Assembly: GCA_037178855.1 (NCBI GenBank)
Contig: JASJZC010000001.1
Span: forward strand, 5,208,001-5,272,000
DNA: 64,000 nucleotides
Source of the DNA: Oscheius sp. JU75
Taxonomy: Eukaryota > Nematoda > Chromadorea > Rhabditida > Rhabditidae
Reading direction: 5' to 3'
The notes under the pieces: model-generated
Databases searched by the model: none
The model's input: only the letters and a program-made list of their open reading frames with translations
Told to the model about the DNA's origin: nothing
Part shown: in pieces, positions 1 through 10,555 of the stretch
Layout: each line of letters starts with the position of its first letter
How positions within the stretch are numbered: the stretch's first letter is position 1
Translations under genes and position numbers: made by a program

Positions 1-800
1 TCTGGAGTACAAACACGATCACTTCTCTCCCATACCACCTCGTTCTTTGTTTTTCCTTTAAAAATTGGGTACACCTCCTGAATAATGAGTGGTTCTCCCA
101 AGGGTGTTAAACCCTCGTGATTATGCTTCTAAATTTCGTTCTCTCTTTCTAAGGTAGCAACGATCACATAACATCAGTTTGTACATTTCATATTCGAAGG
201 CGGATGTTTGTCTCATCTCGAATTGCACTGATTTCCGAGGTAATGCCTCTGTCATTTGGCTTCTCAATGAACTTCTTGTACCTATCAATTGACGGGATTT
301 AAGCCTCCGTTGGCATATCGGGGGATGAACAACACCCTTGACGTCTGTCTGTCTTCGTCTCTGTCCTACTGTAGCTCCCTTTGACTATATTCAAGGTCTT
401 CATCATGTTCATCTTGACTTCCTTCCGTGACTTCGACCTGATTTGGGGTATCAACATAGTTTTTGATGTTTTGAGCCACTGTTTGTACAGCTTTTTCGAT
501 CGGACAGCCCGAGAATTGAGAAGAGTCGTTGACTACGGAGTTTCTCTTAAAAGGGAATTTCATCTTCTGTTCTCTAATTATACGAAAATATCATTTTTGT
601 TGTCTGCCTCCTCCCAATCCCGTCTGGAGGTACATGAGGACTCATTTCTCAACCTCGAAATATCTGTTAAGAGTTCGTCTCCCGCCCTTCCGTGACTTAC
701 TCACCTTATTTTTCTGTCAGGAGTCAGTTGCGGCTACAGTTGACTGCACACATCCTCATTCAATATCTGGACTCACTTCCTTTTCGAAATTCAAAGGTCT
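1..800. other. No confident gene
   Basis: I see no recognisable protein here. A minus-strand frame at 366-563 reads a short polar, acidic-ended peptide that could be a 3' terminal exon. It matches no family I know and has no clear splice partner inside the window. Confidence 0.3.
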
Positions 801-822
801 AAAAACACTTTTACAGATGGAT

Positions 823-1174
823 TTCCCCTTCGAAAGCGGACCCTTCAATCGTTCGGAGCTTCAGAAGGTAGGTCTTTTTGTGAATGCAAATTATGGGGCG
901 GAAATGCCGAGACGCGTGATCTGACTCCAAATTTCTCAGTTGTTATGCTGGACTGGACTCCCTCCGGGTTATTTTTGACCTTCGAGGGAAAGAAAGGAGA
1001 AAGGTCAATTCGGAAAAACCAGAGGATCGAAAGAACGAGTCTTGCTTGTCAAAATAGCAGAATCAAGATCCTTCTCCAAACTTACACCCTCGTAGAAACG
1101 ACAATACCAAAACCCTTCTTTACCAGACGGAATAACTCTCCGTATTCTGAGAGACCGAATAAACTATCGCATTG
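823..1174 (+). CDS. Possible small two-exon gene, unknown
   Basis: A good acceptor (ttttacag) lies directly before an ATG whose short exon encodes a peptide beginning MDFPFESGPF and ending at a GTAGGT donor near 868. A second segment at about 940-1174 has an open frame (MLDWTPSGLFLTF onward), basic in its middle, with a stop at 1174. The phase between the two is not clean at the obvious donor; it works only if a donor four bases further on is used. I recognise no family, and this may be chance. Confidence 0.2.
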
Positions 1175-1179
1175 AACAG

Positions 1180-1640
1180 TTCGAAAGGCGGAGGGGTAAA
1201 ATGACAGATTTGATGAAAGATTTGCCTGTCCTCTGTCCTTGTTCGTCTCTCAAAATTGAGCTATTTTCAAAATGAGACAAAGAAAAAACAATCCACTTTG
1301 TGCCTACCACGAACTTCCTGTAATTAACATTAGCTCTTCCCTATCCAGATGCCGGAGTACTGATTCATTGAGCTACCCAGACAATACTCGGAAAACGACG
1401 CGTTTAATAATCCCATGAGAAGTTCAGATATTCTCATGTGAATGAATCATTAATGAGCAAAAAAAACAAGATAATGCTACAAGTCTCTCACTGAAGAGAA
1501 ATGTAATTAGGCCTAATTATTCACAGGAAAGGTGGAGCTTCCTAGAAGAGAGTTTTGTTAGTTTCTTTGGTGTTCCAATTGTTTTCCGCCTTAGAAGACG
1601 CAGCTATGTTCATGGTGTCTCTTCAAAAACAATTTCAGCT
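1180..1640. other. Intergenic, AT-rich upstream region of GPCR gene
   Basis: No open frame or RNA gene is visible. The stretch ends in a splice-acceptor-like aatttcag at about 1632-1639, 14 nt before the likely GPCR start codon. Confidence 0.4.
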
Positions 1641-1653
1641 CTACCACTCCTTC

Positions 1654-3004
1654 ATGTCCAATCTGTCCACCATGGAAGAGGAATCGGGAACTGAGCCTCC
1701 ATCTACCGTAATCCTCCTTCTTCATCATTCCTTCATCATAATCTTCACACTATTGGGAAACCTCATGCTCATTTTCGTCATCTTTGCCAACAACCGGGCT
1801 GTCAGACGGAAAAAGGTCACTCCCGTGCAGATGCTGATGCTACACATGTGTGCAGCGGACGTTCTTTTTGCTCTGATTACGGTAGCTCCAGCTATGTGGC
1901 TTACCTATACTGTTCCCAACTTTTACGGTCCGGATATTCTCTGTCGACTCATCAAGTACCTACAAGTTTCCTTCTCCTACTATCCTAGTTATGCTTCAAT
2001 CTTCAGGTACTCCCGATGTATGCCTCCTCCTTTCTCTTGGTCGCTATTAGCGCAGATAGATTTATGGTACAGATGCCAATAGAATGTTCACCAAAAGAAT
2101 CCTAGGCAATCTGCCGTCCTCTTGAATCCATCAGAAGCTCTTCGGCCTACCGTCGACCAGCTCTCTACTCCGGAATGGCCTGGGCATTGGCACTCGTTCT
2201 CTGTACTCCGCAGCTTCTCCTCTTCCATAAGGTTCTTTTTGTAGAGGTTAGAGTAAAATTTTGCAGCTGGACGGGGCAGACGGAGACTGTGTCGGAGCTT
2301 ACACCTCTCCCTACCAGTACACAGCCTATGTGATTGTCTTCAACGCCATGGTGTGGCTCTTGCCTTCGGCCATAGCTGGTTATTTGTACTATCGAGTCTG
2401 TGTGGCTGTTTGGAATAGTGCTCAAGGAGTCCACGAGAAGAGTCTGAACAACATCATGCTACATCCCGCTGGAAATAGTAATAAAAAACAAGAATCAGAG
2501 AACAGTCTTTTTCAGGTGTTAACACAGTTCAGACACTCGAGTTGGACAGAAGACGCATTCAGACAGTCAAGTTGACTTTGACCATTGTGGCCGCCAACTT
2601 TGTTCTTTGGGCACCATTCTGCATCACCTCCGTAGTCGATGCCATCTGTCCAGAGTGCATTAGTGAGTTTTGAAGAAGGCAAATAACTATATTCTTTGAA
2701 ACACCACTGATAATCGTTTTCCATTTTCTAATGACAGCTCTCAGTATCCCACGTTCAGATCCAGCCTTCGCCACGTACATTCTCTACTTTGGAAACTTGA
2801 ACAGCTGTATGAATCCGTGGATCTGGTTTTATTTCAACCGAGGTCAAATCCGACGAGCCTTGAGATGTCATTCTGCTCAGCAGCCGCTTCTAGGGTCAGT
2901 TCTGGGAATAGAGTCATGAAGTCAAGTTTGTTTTCAGGAAGAAGGAGCTCCAGAACGACTACACGAATGAAAACTTGCCAGACACCGTTCAGAGCAGTAT
3001 TTGA
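1654..3004 (+). CDS. Vasopressin/oxytocin-family G-protein-coupled receptor
   Basis: A seven-helix receptor of the nonapeptide (vasopressin/oxytocin/nematocin) branch of rhodopsin-class GPCRs, expected at the plasma membrane of neurons or target tissue. The sequence shows an N-glycosylation site (NLS) near the N-terminus, TM1 with GNLML, TM2 with CAADVLFAL, and the TM3 signature CRLIKYLQ. After a 41-nt intron (1966-2006) comes ASSFLLVAISADRFM, and after a 39-nt intron AICRPLESIRSS. This gives a DRF variant of the DRY motif and the family-typical AICxPL. TM6 reads KLTLTIVAANFVLWAPFC and TM7 NLNSCMNPWIWFYF. A short last exon ends QSSI and stop. The start at 1654 is chosen because a tttcag acceptor lies just upstream; an in-frame ATG at about 1605 is an alternative. 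It could instead be a close GnRH/AKH-type relative, but KYLQV, AICRPL and LNSCxNPWI favour the nonapeptide group. Confidence 0.85.
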
Positions 3005-3421
3005 CTGGAAGATTGGGTTTCGTGATCTCATTTTGCAATTTTGTGGTATTGTAAGAGTGAAAAAAGATGTTACATTGATGTTTTGCAGTGTTTGACCTAA
3101 AGTTATTACAAACTTCCGCCGCTTATTCTGCGCGAGAATACTCCATTATTTAAACTGTAGATTTGTTTGCAGCACGCAAAGTTTTCTGTGATCTTATGTG
3201 GCTACCTACTCGTTCTTTCAGCAATTTTTACCGGGTGTATTGCCAAAAATGCAAAAATTCCATACACGCTGTCTGAGCTGTAAACGTGCCCCAAATCATC
3301 CTCCTGGGCCGAGCCTTCGAAATGAGAAAACCGTTTCTTTTCATTTCCCATCTATATTTCTATGTTTTCTCAACAAGCACTCTTTAAAATAGCTTATTTT
3401 GTCAATTTAGATTCCTCAAAC
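3005..3421. other. Intergenic gap, GPCR to PBDC1
   Basis: Contains the GPCR 3' end and the PBDC1 leader. No separate gene is seen. A tttag acceptor (gtcaatttag) lies 11 nt before the PBDC1 ATG. Confidence 0.4.
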
Positions 3422-4052
3422 ATGGATGACGAGGTCAATTACGGAGACGCTGCGAAATACGTCAACGACGAGTCTGTTGAAATGGCCTGGGCCATACAGG
3501 TACGATTTTCTTCCCATTTCCGTCGTTTGCCTTCTTTTTCGAATTAAAATTTACATAAAACTGATTCAAACAACAAGTTCAGGCTGCTGACCGAGCCAAC
3601 ATTCACATGAATCTGCTCATGGCCTGTGATACGAGCAAGTTGCGCCTGAACAAGTATCACGATACGATTTACGCCGCCTTCCGGAAGGATTTCCCTGATC
3701 TCGACCTCTCGAAAGTAGGTTCTTCTTCTTTTTTTGGCATGAGCAAACCTTCAGATAACTCATGACATTATCAAAGAGCCGGCGGCTAAGGAGAAATGGC
3801 GCACCTATTGCGAGCAGTTCAAAGAAATCGTCGAAGACTACGCTCTTGGGACTCTGTTTCGTGTTGAGGCCAACAAAAGCTACAAACCGGATAACACGAT
3901 TGTTGTGCCCAAGGTTATTGTCCTTCTATCTCCCCTATTCAATTTTCTAGATCCAATACCTGGCTCTCGAGTCTGCCCGCAACGTAGAGGGAATCAACGA
4001 GCGCTTGAAAGCCGAATTCACCGCCGATCATCATGAAAATGGACAGCAATGA
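3422..4052 (+). CDS. PBDC1: PBDC1 / YPL225w-family cytosolic protein
   Basis: Four exons: 3422-3499, 3583-3714, 3756-3913 and 3951-4052. They join into a protein of about 155 residues, the usual size of PBDC1 (historically 'polysaccharide biosynthesis domain' protein 1). Family landmarks are EMAWAIQAADRANIHMNLL near the N-terminus, LRLNKYHDTIYAAFRKDFP, EKWRTYCEQFKEIVEDYALG in the core, and YLALESARNVEGINE at the C-terminus. Yeast and human members have been linked to folding of nascent eEF1A; that role is family knowledge, not visible here. The stop at 4050-4052 lies only about 150 bp before the NUP58 start on the same strand, so the two may be co-transcribed. Confidence 0.9.
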
Positions 4053-4203
4053 CCCCTCCTGACCGTATCAATTGTTATTTTTATGTTGTTGAGTTATGAA
4101 TCGGTGAAGATTTTTGTGATGCTGTTCATGCTATTCTTGCTCGGTTTATTCCCGTGAATTATCTTCTTCGAAATCCATTTCACTTGTATCTTCATGAATT
4201 CAG

Positions 4204-5504
4204 ATGGCATCAGTAGGATTGGGAGGATCTGGTGGAACGACGACCGGTCTCAATCCCGGAGGAGCAGCAAGTACTGCTGGAACGACGAAGGCTGAAACGG
4301 AGAACATTCGGGAAGGCGAGGTCCCGGCTCCCATTATGGAACTTCTCAGAACTGTCCAGTAAAACCTTTTGAGACTCTAGATTATGTCGTTATAGAGCCA
4401 AAGTGAAAGAGAACAAGGACAAGTCGGACGAGTTCCAAAAACAGTCGAATGAGGGCGTCAAAATGGTCAAATTCCGTCTGAAGGAAGTAGATTGTTTCTG
4501 GTTCAAGAAGTAAGAAGAAAATTTAGGTGAATCTCATGATTGCCAACGGTGTCAGTGCCGTAGCTACTCGTGATCGACAGACGGCCGTCCTAGCGAACAA
4601 GGTGACTAAGGACTATCGTCTTGGAAAGGAAGCCGAGGCCGTACAGGACAGTATCTCTCGCAACAGCACTCACACTGTTGCTCAACAACACGCCATTCAG
4701 TTGGTTTCATTTAGTTTCACCTATCAAAAAATTTTCAGACATATCGTGGAGATGATCAAGGAGTACGAACAGCAAATTATTGACTACCAGGAAGTTGTTG
4801 AGCAAATGACCGTCAGAATGAGAGACATCATGCAGGGACAGGTCTGTTTGTTGTTAACATTGTTTTTCAAGGTTAATCTGTAGGGCCAGTTCACAACATC
4901 CGAGCTGAAAGAATACCTGACGCGTTTCGATGCCATTTTCAGCTCTGTTGCCAATAATCTCTTTGAAGCCAACTCCAAAGTCGAGGTTTTCCTGCTCTTT
5001 AATCTTGCAATAAGATAATTTAGGAATTGCGAGGCCAGCTCAACATGGACGAGCAGCAGCGAGTGAAGGAACAGCGTCCCGTCCAGCAGAGTTGGGCCCA
5101 GTTCAAAGGACCCGCCGCTTTCCCAAGCCACGCCGTTCTCACTCAACTCGGAGCCATGCTGAAACCGACACAGACTTCTCTTCCTGGAACCACGACAGGT
5201 ATTTATTTTTTTCGTTGTTAACAACAGGACTTCTTCAGGTACTGGACTATTTGGCTCGACTGCACCCACAGGCGGCTCCCTATTCGCCAGTTCTACCACA
5301 TCAGCCAAACCACTTTTTGGTTCCTCGACTACAGCCACTGGCGGGAGTCTCTTCCCCTCGTTGACGACCACGAGCACCGCGGCTCCCGTGTCTTCAGGAT
5401 CTCTCTTTCCGTCCCTCACCACAAGTACTCCCAAGCCGGCCACCCAGTTCGGATCCACTCTCAGCACCAATACTTCTGGTCTCCTGTTCAGTAGCAAGAA
5501 ATAA
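4204..5504 (+). CDS. NUP58: Nucleoporin Nup58/p45
   Basis: A structural nucleoporin of the central channel (Nup62-Nup54-Nup58 complex) of the nuclear pore. The N-terminus is short and Gly/Thr-rich. It is followed by the family landmark PAPIMELLRTV and then predicted coiled coil across four exons (KMVKFRLKEVNLMIANGV, IVEMIKEYEQQIIDYQEVV, ELKEYLTRFDAIFSSVANN). The C-terminal tail is rich in Phe-Gly contexts (GTGLFGST, KPLFGSST, SLFPSL), ending SSKK and stop at 5502-5504. The N-terminal FG region of vertebrate Nup58 is nearly absent. The ATG directly follows gaattcag, so this start is either trans-spliced or behind a 5'UTR intron. Spacing to PBDC1 suggests an operon-like pair. Confidence 0.85.
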
Positions 5505-5649
5505 GCGTATGTACGTCTATTCTGTTTACGAGTCTTCTCTACACATCTCATTTTGTCCAATTCCGTTCTATTTCGTTAATTAAAAGAGGAAAACAATCTT
5601 CGGAACTGTTAGCTAAGCCTATAGTTCTCAACAGGAGAAGATAAGAAGT

Positions 5650-6285
5650 GGATCCGGGATCTTCGACGATCTTCGGCCGATCCTTGCTCTTAGAGTCACT
5701 GTTCTATGTCTTCGAATCCCGCTTCTTCGACGGCGTCTTCTCTCTCCTGGTAGTCGTCTTGTCTCTTATCGTCCTCTTCGATTTCGTCCGATTCACGCAG
5801 AAACAGATGATGAGACCCAGGAGAAAACAGGCAGTCCCACATACGACAAGAGACCAAACACTGAAGAACGAAAGTTTGAAAGAATCGGGAGACGACCTCA
5901 CGGTATTTCAGACTGTGTTTGATTTGAAATGTCTCGTGGTTTAGTACTTTTCTCGATTACCTTCTGCCCTTCTCCATCAGTCGTTTGTCCATCACCGACG
6001 GTCATTGTTCCGATACTCGAAGTCGAAATCGGACTACTTGCAGAATTGCTTGCCGTGAAGTGGTAGTTGTGGAAGGAGTTGTGGTGGTCGAGCTAGTTGA
6101 ATCGTCGAAATCGTTGAAATCTGTTTGAATGTAAGAAAAGGACTTACGGTAACCGAACCGGACTTTGAGGACTTCTAAGGCGCAACGCAACGTTCTTTTT
6201 TCCCCGTCGCCGCTGCTGTTGGTCATTCTGATATCGAAGATTCCGTATATTGGCGAGATCCACATCGATACGACGGCCATATTTG
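5650..6285 (-). CDS. Unresolved minus-strand gene: Ser/Thr-rich and membrane-segment exons
   Basis: Several exon-like pieces are visible but do not join cleanly. At 6280 an ATG just after an atttcag acceptor opens a frame starting MAVVSMWISPIYGIFD; it ends at a GTAAGT donor near 6144. Downstream on the minus strand comes a Ser/Thr-rich stretch (TSSTTTTPSTTTTS). A separate frame at 5704-5901 has one hydrophobic segment (SLVVCGTACFLLGLIICF) followed by a strongly basic tail. This would fit a small single-pass membrane protein with a mucin-like outer part, but I could not find phases that connect all parts. It lies close downstream of spartin on the same strand. Confidence 0.3.
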
Positions 6286-6420
6286 AAAGGCTTTTCCTGA
6301 AATGTCTTCCTTTCTGTTTAAATAAAGAGACGCAGGCTCAAGTCTGCGCACAAAGTAACCCGGAATAATTGCCTTCAGACACAAATATAGAGGAAAAGGG
6401 AGTCAGAACATTAACTTTAT

Positions 6421-8026
6421 TTACATAACGGCCTTCAAAATCTCAAGTTTTTCTTCTGATTTTTCCTTCTCCACGATCACGGTAACTTCTTCCACCTCTG
6501 TTATCTCCAAATCCTTCTTCTCCTCCTCAATTGCAATCTGTTGGACAGGAGCTTGGGTACCTGCAGGTCCCGTTCCCGGGAATCTCATTGGAATCGGAGC
6601 ACCAAGAACATTAACATGAAGGTCGGAAACGGTCTAAAATACTCTTTCTAAAAACCCAATCAAGCTGTACTCTACCTGTACACCGGCTCCCATGCCCACT
6701 CTCCGAATCAGACCTTGTGGTGTGATCTGATGAATATTCAATAAGGCAGATCCACCGTGACCAGCCGCGTGAAGAGCATGTCTCGCAGCATCGGCAGCTT
6801 CTTCTCCATGTTTGTGTTTGACGTTTTCAACTGTCTGTGTGGAAAACGACTTGGCCAACGTCTTGCTGGCAATGACCAGTGAGAAGAGAATGGTTCCACC
6901 AGCAGCCACACCTCCTCCGACCATTTCTAGACAGAATTTTGTTGGGAGCACTGGCTTCAAACTCACTGATAGATTTCCCGGCTGTTTCATTGTCTCCAAC
7001 AAGCTTTGTAGCTCCGATAGCTATTTTTTTGCCCACCGCTGTCCCGAGGTCTCCGATCTTGTCGACTAAACGAGATTTTCTCGAAAATTCAGAGGGACAT
7101 ACAAATTTTGTCGGTGAATCTGGCTACAACTTTTGTTCCTTTGTGAATATACACGGCACCTCCCTTTACGGGGGCTGGCAGATGAGTCGGAGTGTCTTTG
7201 GGCACGGTCGTTGTTCGGTATCTGAAGCCGTTCTAAAATTTCTGTCTTGCTTTCCAAACCTTTCACCACGATCGACAATCCTCTTATTCATCTTGGCAGC
7301 TCTCGTCTGAATCCGTGCAGCGATCCGTTCTCCTCCAGATACCAGATAATTTGTGATCCTCTGACTCTTTCCAAGTTTCTCATTCTCATTGGACTCTGTC
7401 GAATCCGAGTCACTCTCGGAAGTGAACTCATGAAGACTGGAGAACTTGGCCAAGAGCTAAATAGGTTTGTGAACAGAGATCGTGTCGTTTCTATTTGCTA
7501 ACAAGTGACTCAAATCCCGCAAAACTCACGCTACATAGCTCCTCAACCTGCTCTTCTTGGACCTCTTTGGTCACGACTATTCCTACATGGAGGTCTGGAA
7601 TGACAAACACTTTTCGAAAAGCTCTTGAACTCACTCGGTCGATCATCAACCGGATTTGGAACCACAAAAGTCCGATGTTGACTGAACAATACCGGGGTGT
7701 CTTTGTTTAATGGGTAAAGCCAAGCACCAACCTGGAAAGTGTATTGTTTGTGATTTAAGAAAAGTTTACCTGAATGAGTGCTGTGGGAGTGGTTGAAGAT
7801 GCCGCTCCTTCTGGATATTTCAGGATTTGAAGTGAGGATTCGACAGTAGGAGACGACGCGTCTCCGCCATCAATAGTGTAAAGTTGAACTCCTTCGGGAA
7901 TGAAAAATATAAGTTCAAAGTCTCTGTCCTCAGCGAAGGCCATCTCCTCCAGCTCTTGGTTAACCCTTAGATCAGAATAAGAGCGCAACAGAACAAGCTG
8001 ACTCACCTATTGTCCTCGATCTCCAT
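6421..8026 (-). CDS. SPART: Spartin (senescence-domain protein)
   Basis: A lipid-droplet and endosome-associated protein of the spartin/senescence-domain family. The start is a short first exon (MEIEDN) at 8026, joined across a 41-nt intron to VNQELEEMAFAEDRDFELI. Next come the plant-related N-terminal module (GVQLYTIDGGDASSP, ILKYPEG) and VGAWLYPLNKDTPVLFS. The C-terminal senescence domain follows: ITNYLVSGGERIAARIQT, HKGTKVVARFTDKIVDKIG, GGGVAAGGTILFSLVIASKT, STQTVENVKHKHGEEAADAA and SALLNIHQITPQGLIRR. The tail after that is acidic, rich in Glu and Lys, with stop at 6421-6423 and AATAAA just behind it. The N-terminal MIT domain of vertebrate spartin is not present, as in many invertebrate members. 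One intron (about 7228-7265) is only about 38 nt; its exact acceptor was chosen by phase. Confidence 0.88.
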
Positions 8027-8384
8027 TTATATGTGGTGGCAGACAGTCGATTCGTCACCGAGTGGAGGAAGCCCCGAGCCTGTTGTATTTACATAAGAGA
8101 GGGCAGTTCGGAAGCGCGGGCAGAAACCACAGGGTTCGAAAGAGCGGAAAGAGTCAGAGGGTCATAGTTTTGAAAGAAAACAAGGTAGTAATGGCAGTCA
8201 AAACAGGCAGATAGCGATAAGGAACTGAGCTCTGTAGTGAGGTTAATAGAGACGGAAGTGAATGTTACACAGGGGAGAACCAGTATGCAGGAAAAACATG
8301 ATGACAGTTGGCTATGAGTGATAGTTTATTATGAGTCTAGGTTTGTTCTCTGAGTAGTTACCCGTTTGCATTTGTTCTTGTCTC
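8027..8384. other. Intergenic, spartin to RSPH3-like
   Basis: No coding signal is seen. It holds the upstream region of spartin and the 3' flank of the next minus-strand gene. Confidence 0.35.
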
Positions 8385-9828
8385 TCACAGAATAAACTTC
8401 TTTGATCGTCGTCTCCGCTTTTGATCATCTAAGCATCGTTGGATCTTAAAAGGTCAAGCCAGCTTACATTGCAATTGGCTATAGGTCCATTTGTTCTTGA
8501 AAATCTTCTCGGCTCTGGCAAACATCCAGGGAAAGAAGTCTTTTTCCAGTTCTGAATATGATTTCTACTACTATTACTTAGAGAACTACCTGCTGTGACC
8601 AATTCCACCTTGTTCTGGAGTTGATTCAGCTGTCTCGTGTCCATTCCGATACTTCTCGTTCGGGGATTGGTTTCTTCAAATGCTTTCAATCGGAGCATCG
8701 ATTTCGTTGTGATCTAAAGAAAGTTTTTGTAAGTTGATAAGTGCTACCTCTTGACAAGTCTCGACTGCCAATTTATTGCTGTCCAATGCCACTTCTTCCA
8801 GTTTTCTCGTCTCACGGATCTCTCGATCCTTCTCCTCCAACGCCTGTTTTGAACGTTCCTCCAGTTCTTTGTGAAGCTGTCGCTCACGTTCCAACTGTCT
8901 TCGGATATCTTCCGTCTTCCTTGTCAGTCCTGAAACATCAAGGTTGACGTAAGATAACGCACATCAGATAATGCATATTGATATGCGAATCGGAAGCTGG
9001 ACGACAGAAAAACAGACCTTCTAATGTCTCCTCGATTCTTAAATTATAAATGGCCTGTTCGATGGCTGAAGAGGCCAGATCTCGCACAAGGTCCGTGGTC
9101 TCATGATCAAATGACTGAATAGTCTGTGACGACACAATATTAGAAGGAACCTACGTCTTCTGTCTGAACTCCAGTCTCGATGATCGGATACTCCGGTCTG
9201 TCAGAACAGGGAGGAGTTGGTGCTGCTGAAACCATCGGAATGGGTCGGACTCGGACTCGTCCGACAGCTGGAACTACTCGGGATGGGAACTCTCCTGAAC
9301 TGTGGCTGAACGGAACAAGAAAGATACTCACTCTTAGCTTCCTCTTCCGTGTTGGACACGTTCCTAAGAGGAACGAATCTCAGTTTTCTGAATCCTTTGT
9401 CGATAGATCCGGGCGATAGTTGAGGTAGTTGAACTGGAAGCTGTGGTGTTCGTTTCGGAGCCGACTGTTTTCGGGAAAAGTTCGTTCTCGGGAGACTAAG
9501 TCGTTTATGAGCAGTCCCATTTTGGTTCGGATGGACTGGAAGAGCGGGTAAGGAAGATTCCAGACGACTTCGTAGAACATTCACTCTGAAAATTTAATGT
9601 CCAACTGTAAGAAAAAGAAAAGTACCTGTACTTGGCCTCCTTGACATCTTCAGAGCCCTGACTCCTGTTCTCTTCCAGAAATCGTCGTCGATTCGCAAAG
9701 ACGGAACCCTTACAAAGCCGCGGATCTACGGCAATGTTACAAGGTCTAGCCATCTTAGGCTCAGGCTGAAGGCGCAAATCTCCTTCCGGAGGCGGAGCCA
9801 CTACAGCTGGCAACCGAAAGCCTAACAT
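8385..9828 (-). CDS. RSPH3: Divergent radial spoke protein 3 homologue (AKAP-like)
   Basis: Reconstructed from eight or so exons with consistent phases. The N-terminal part has NIAVDPRLCKGSVFANRR, which resembles the NIMYDRRVVRGNTYA motif of RSP3. A basic, Pro/Ser-rich linker is followed by IIETGVQTED (compare the xVQTD/CQTD motifs of RSPH3). Then comes LVRDLASSAIEQAIYNL, an amphipathic helix that fits the kinase-A regulatory-subunit binding pattern and occupies the place of the AKAP helix in RSPH3. A long Glu/Arg-rich coiled coil (LERERQLHKELEERSKQAL) follows, and then VELVTAELEKDFFPWMFARA, which matches the RSPH3 block VERDIExGFLPWL. The end is basic (QKRRRRSKKFIL). RSPH3 anchors radial spokes to the axoneme and binds PKA. 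The start is an ATG 13 nt after an atttccag acceptor. The protein is shorter and more diverged than vertebrate RSPH3. Confidence 0.65.
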
Positions 9829-9899
9829 CAAGTCTTCCGGTCCTGGAAATGAATATTAGAGACTGATTTGCATGAGTAATTCAGGTATTACGGATCCAT

Positions 9900-10555
9900 T
9901 TCGACTTCCTTTTTTTTCTGTTTAGTTCACAAACACGTTTGTCTGGGTTATGGCCTTCTGCAGGAACTATCACAAAAGGACAGTGTTGACTCTTTTCGAT
10001 GACGCTGCTTTGCAAGGTTTTGAACTGGGTGAAGGATCTTTTCAAAGCAAGTCTCACAAAAACATGGGGAGCTTGGTTACTACAGCGCTAACAATTACAG
10101 TATCCAAGAGGAAAGTCAGAAGTTGCAGCCACAGAAAGTTTCAATTCTGGAATATCTACTAGACACCAGGCAACGAACTACTTCTACTCCTATCTGGGTC
10201 AGGTCTCGTCACGATAATCCTCATACCATGACTTACAAAGAGAGATACCCTCAATACAAAAGGTCAACGGTTCTGCTCCAGGGTCACTGCACCAAAAATA
10301 GCGCTGTAATCCTGTAGCAATTTACCCTGGTAGTTCACTTCCTATCTACACTGCCCCAATCAGACATGGATCGGTCTAACTTCTCGGCCACATGCGTTTC
10401 ACAGACCGAATCGACCGATGATCCCAATCCATCAGTCTCTCTCTCCATTGATAACTGTGGCCACAGGAAAGAGAGATGACGTATTACCTGTGTGACTGCG
10501 AGAAACCGGCCGACAAGGAGGGGGCGGGAGACGACGAAGACCCACGAGAGTCGGC
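9900..10555. other. No confident gene
   Basis: Short open frames on both strands show no family features. The minus-strand frame at 10335-10450 (MERETDGLGSSVDS...) could be coding but has no splice partner that I could confirm. Confidence 0.3.

Noticed and set aside
4784-5560. 258-residue minus-strand frame as a gene
   Set aside because: It is the antisense shadow of NUP58 exons, whose protein is recognisable; Val/Glu/Leu-rich composition mirrors the FG/Ser/Thr coding strand.
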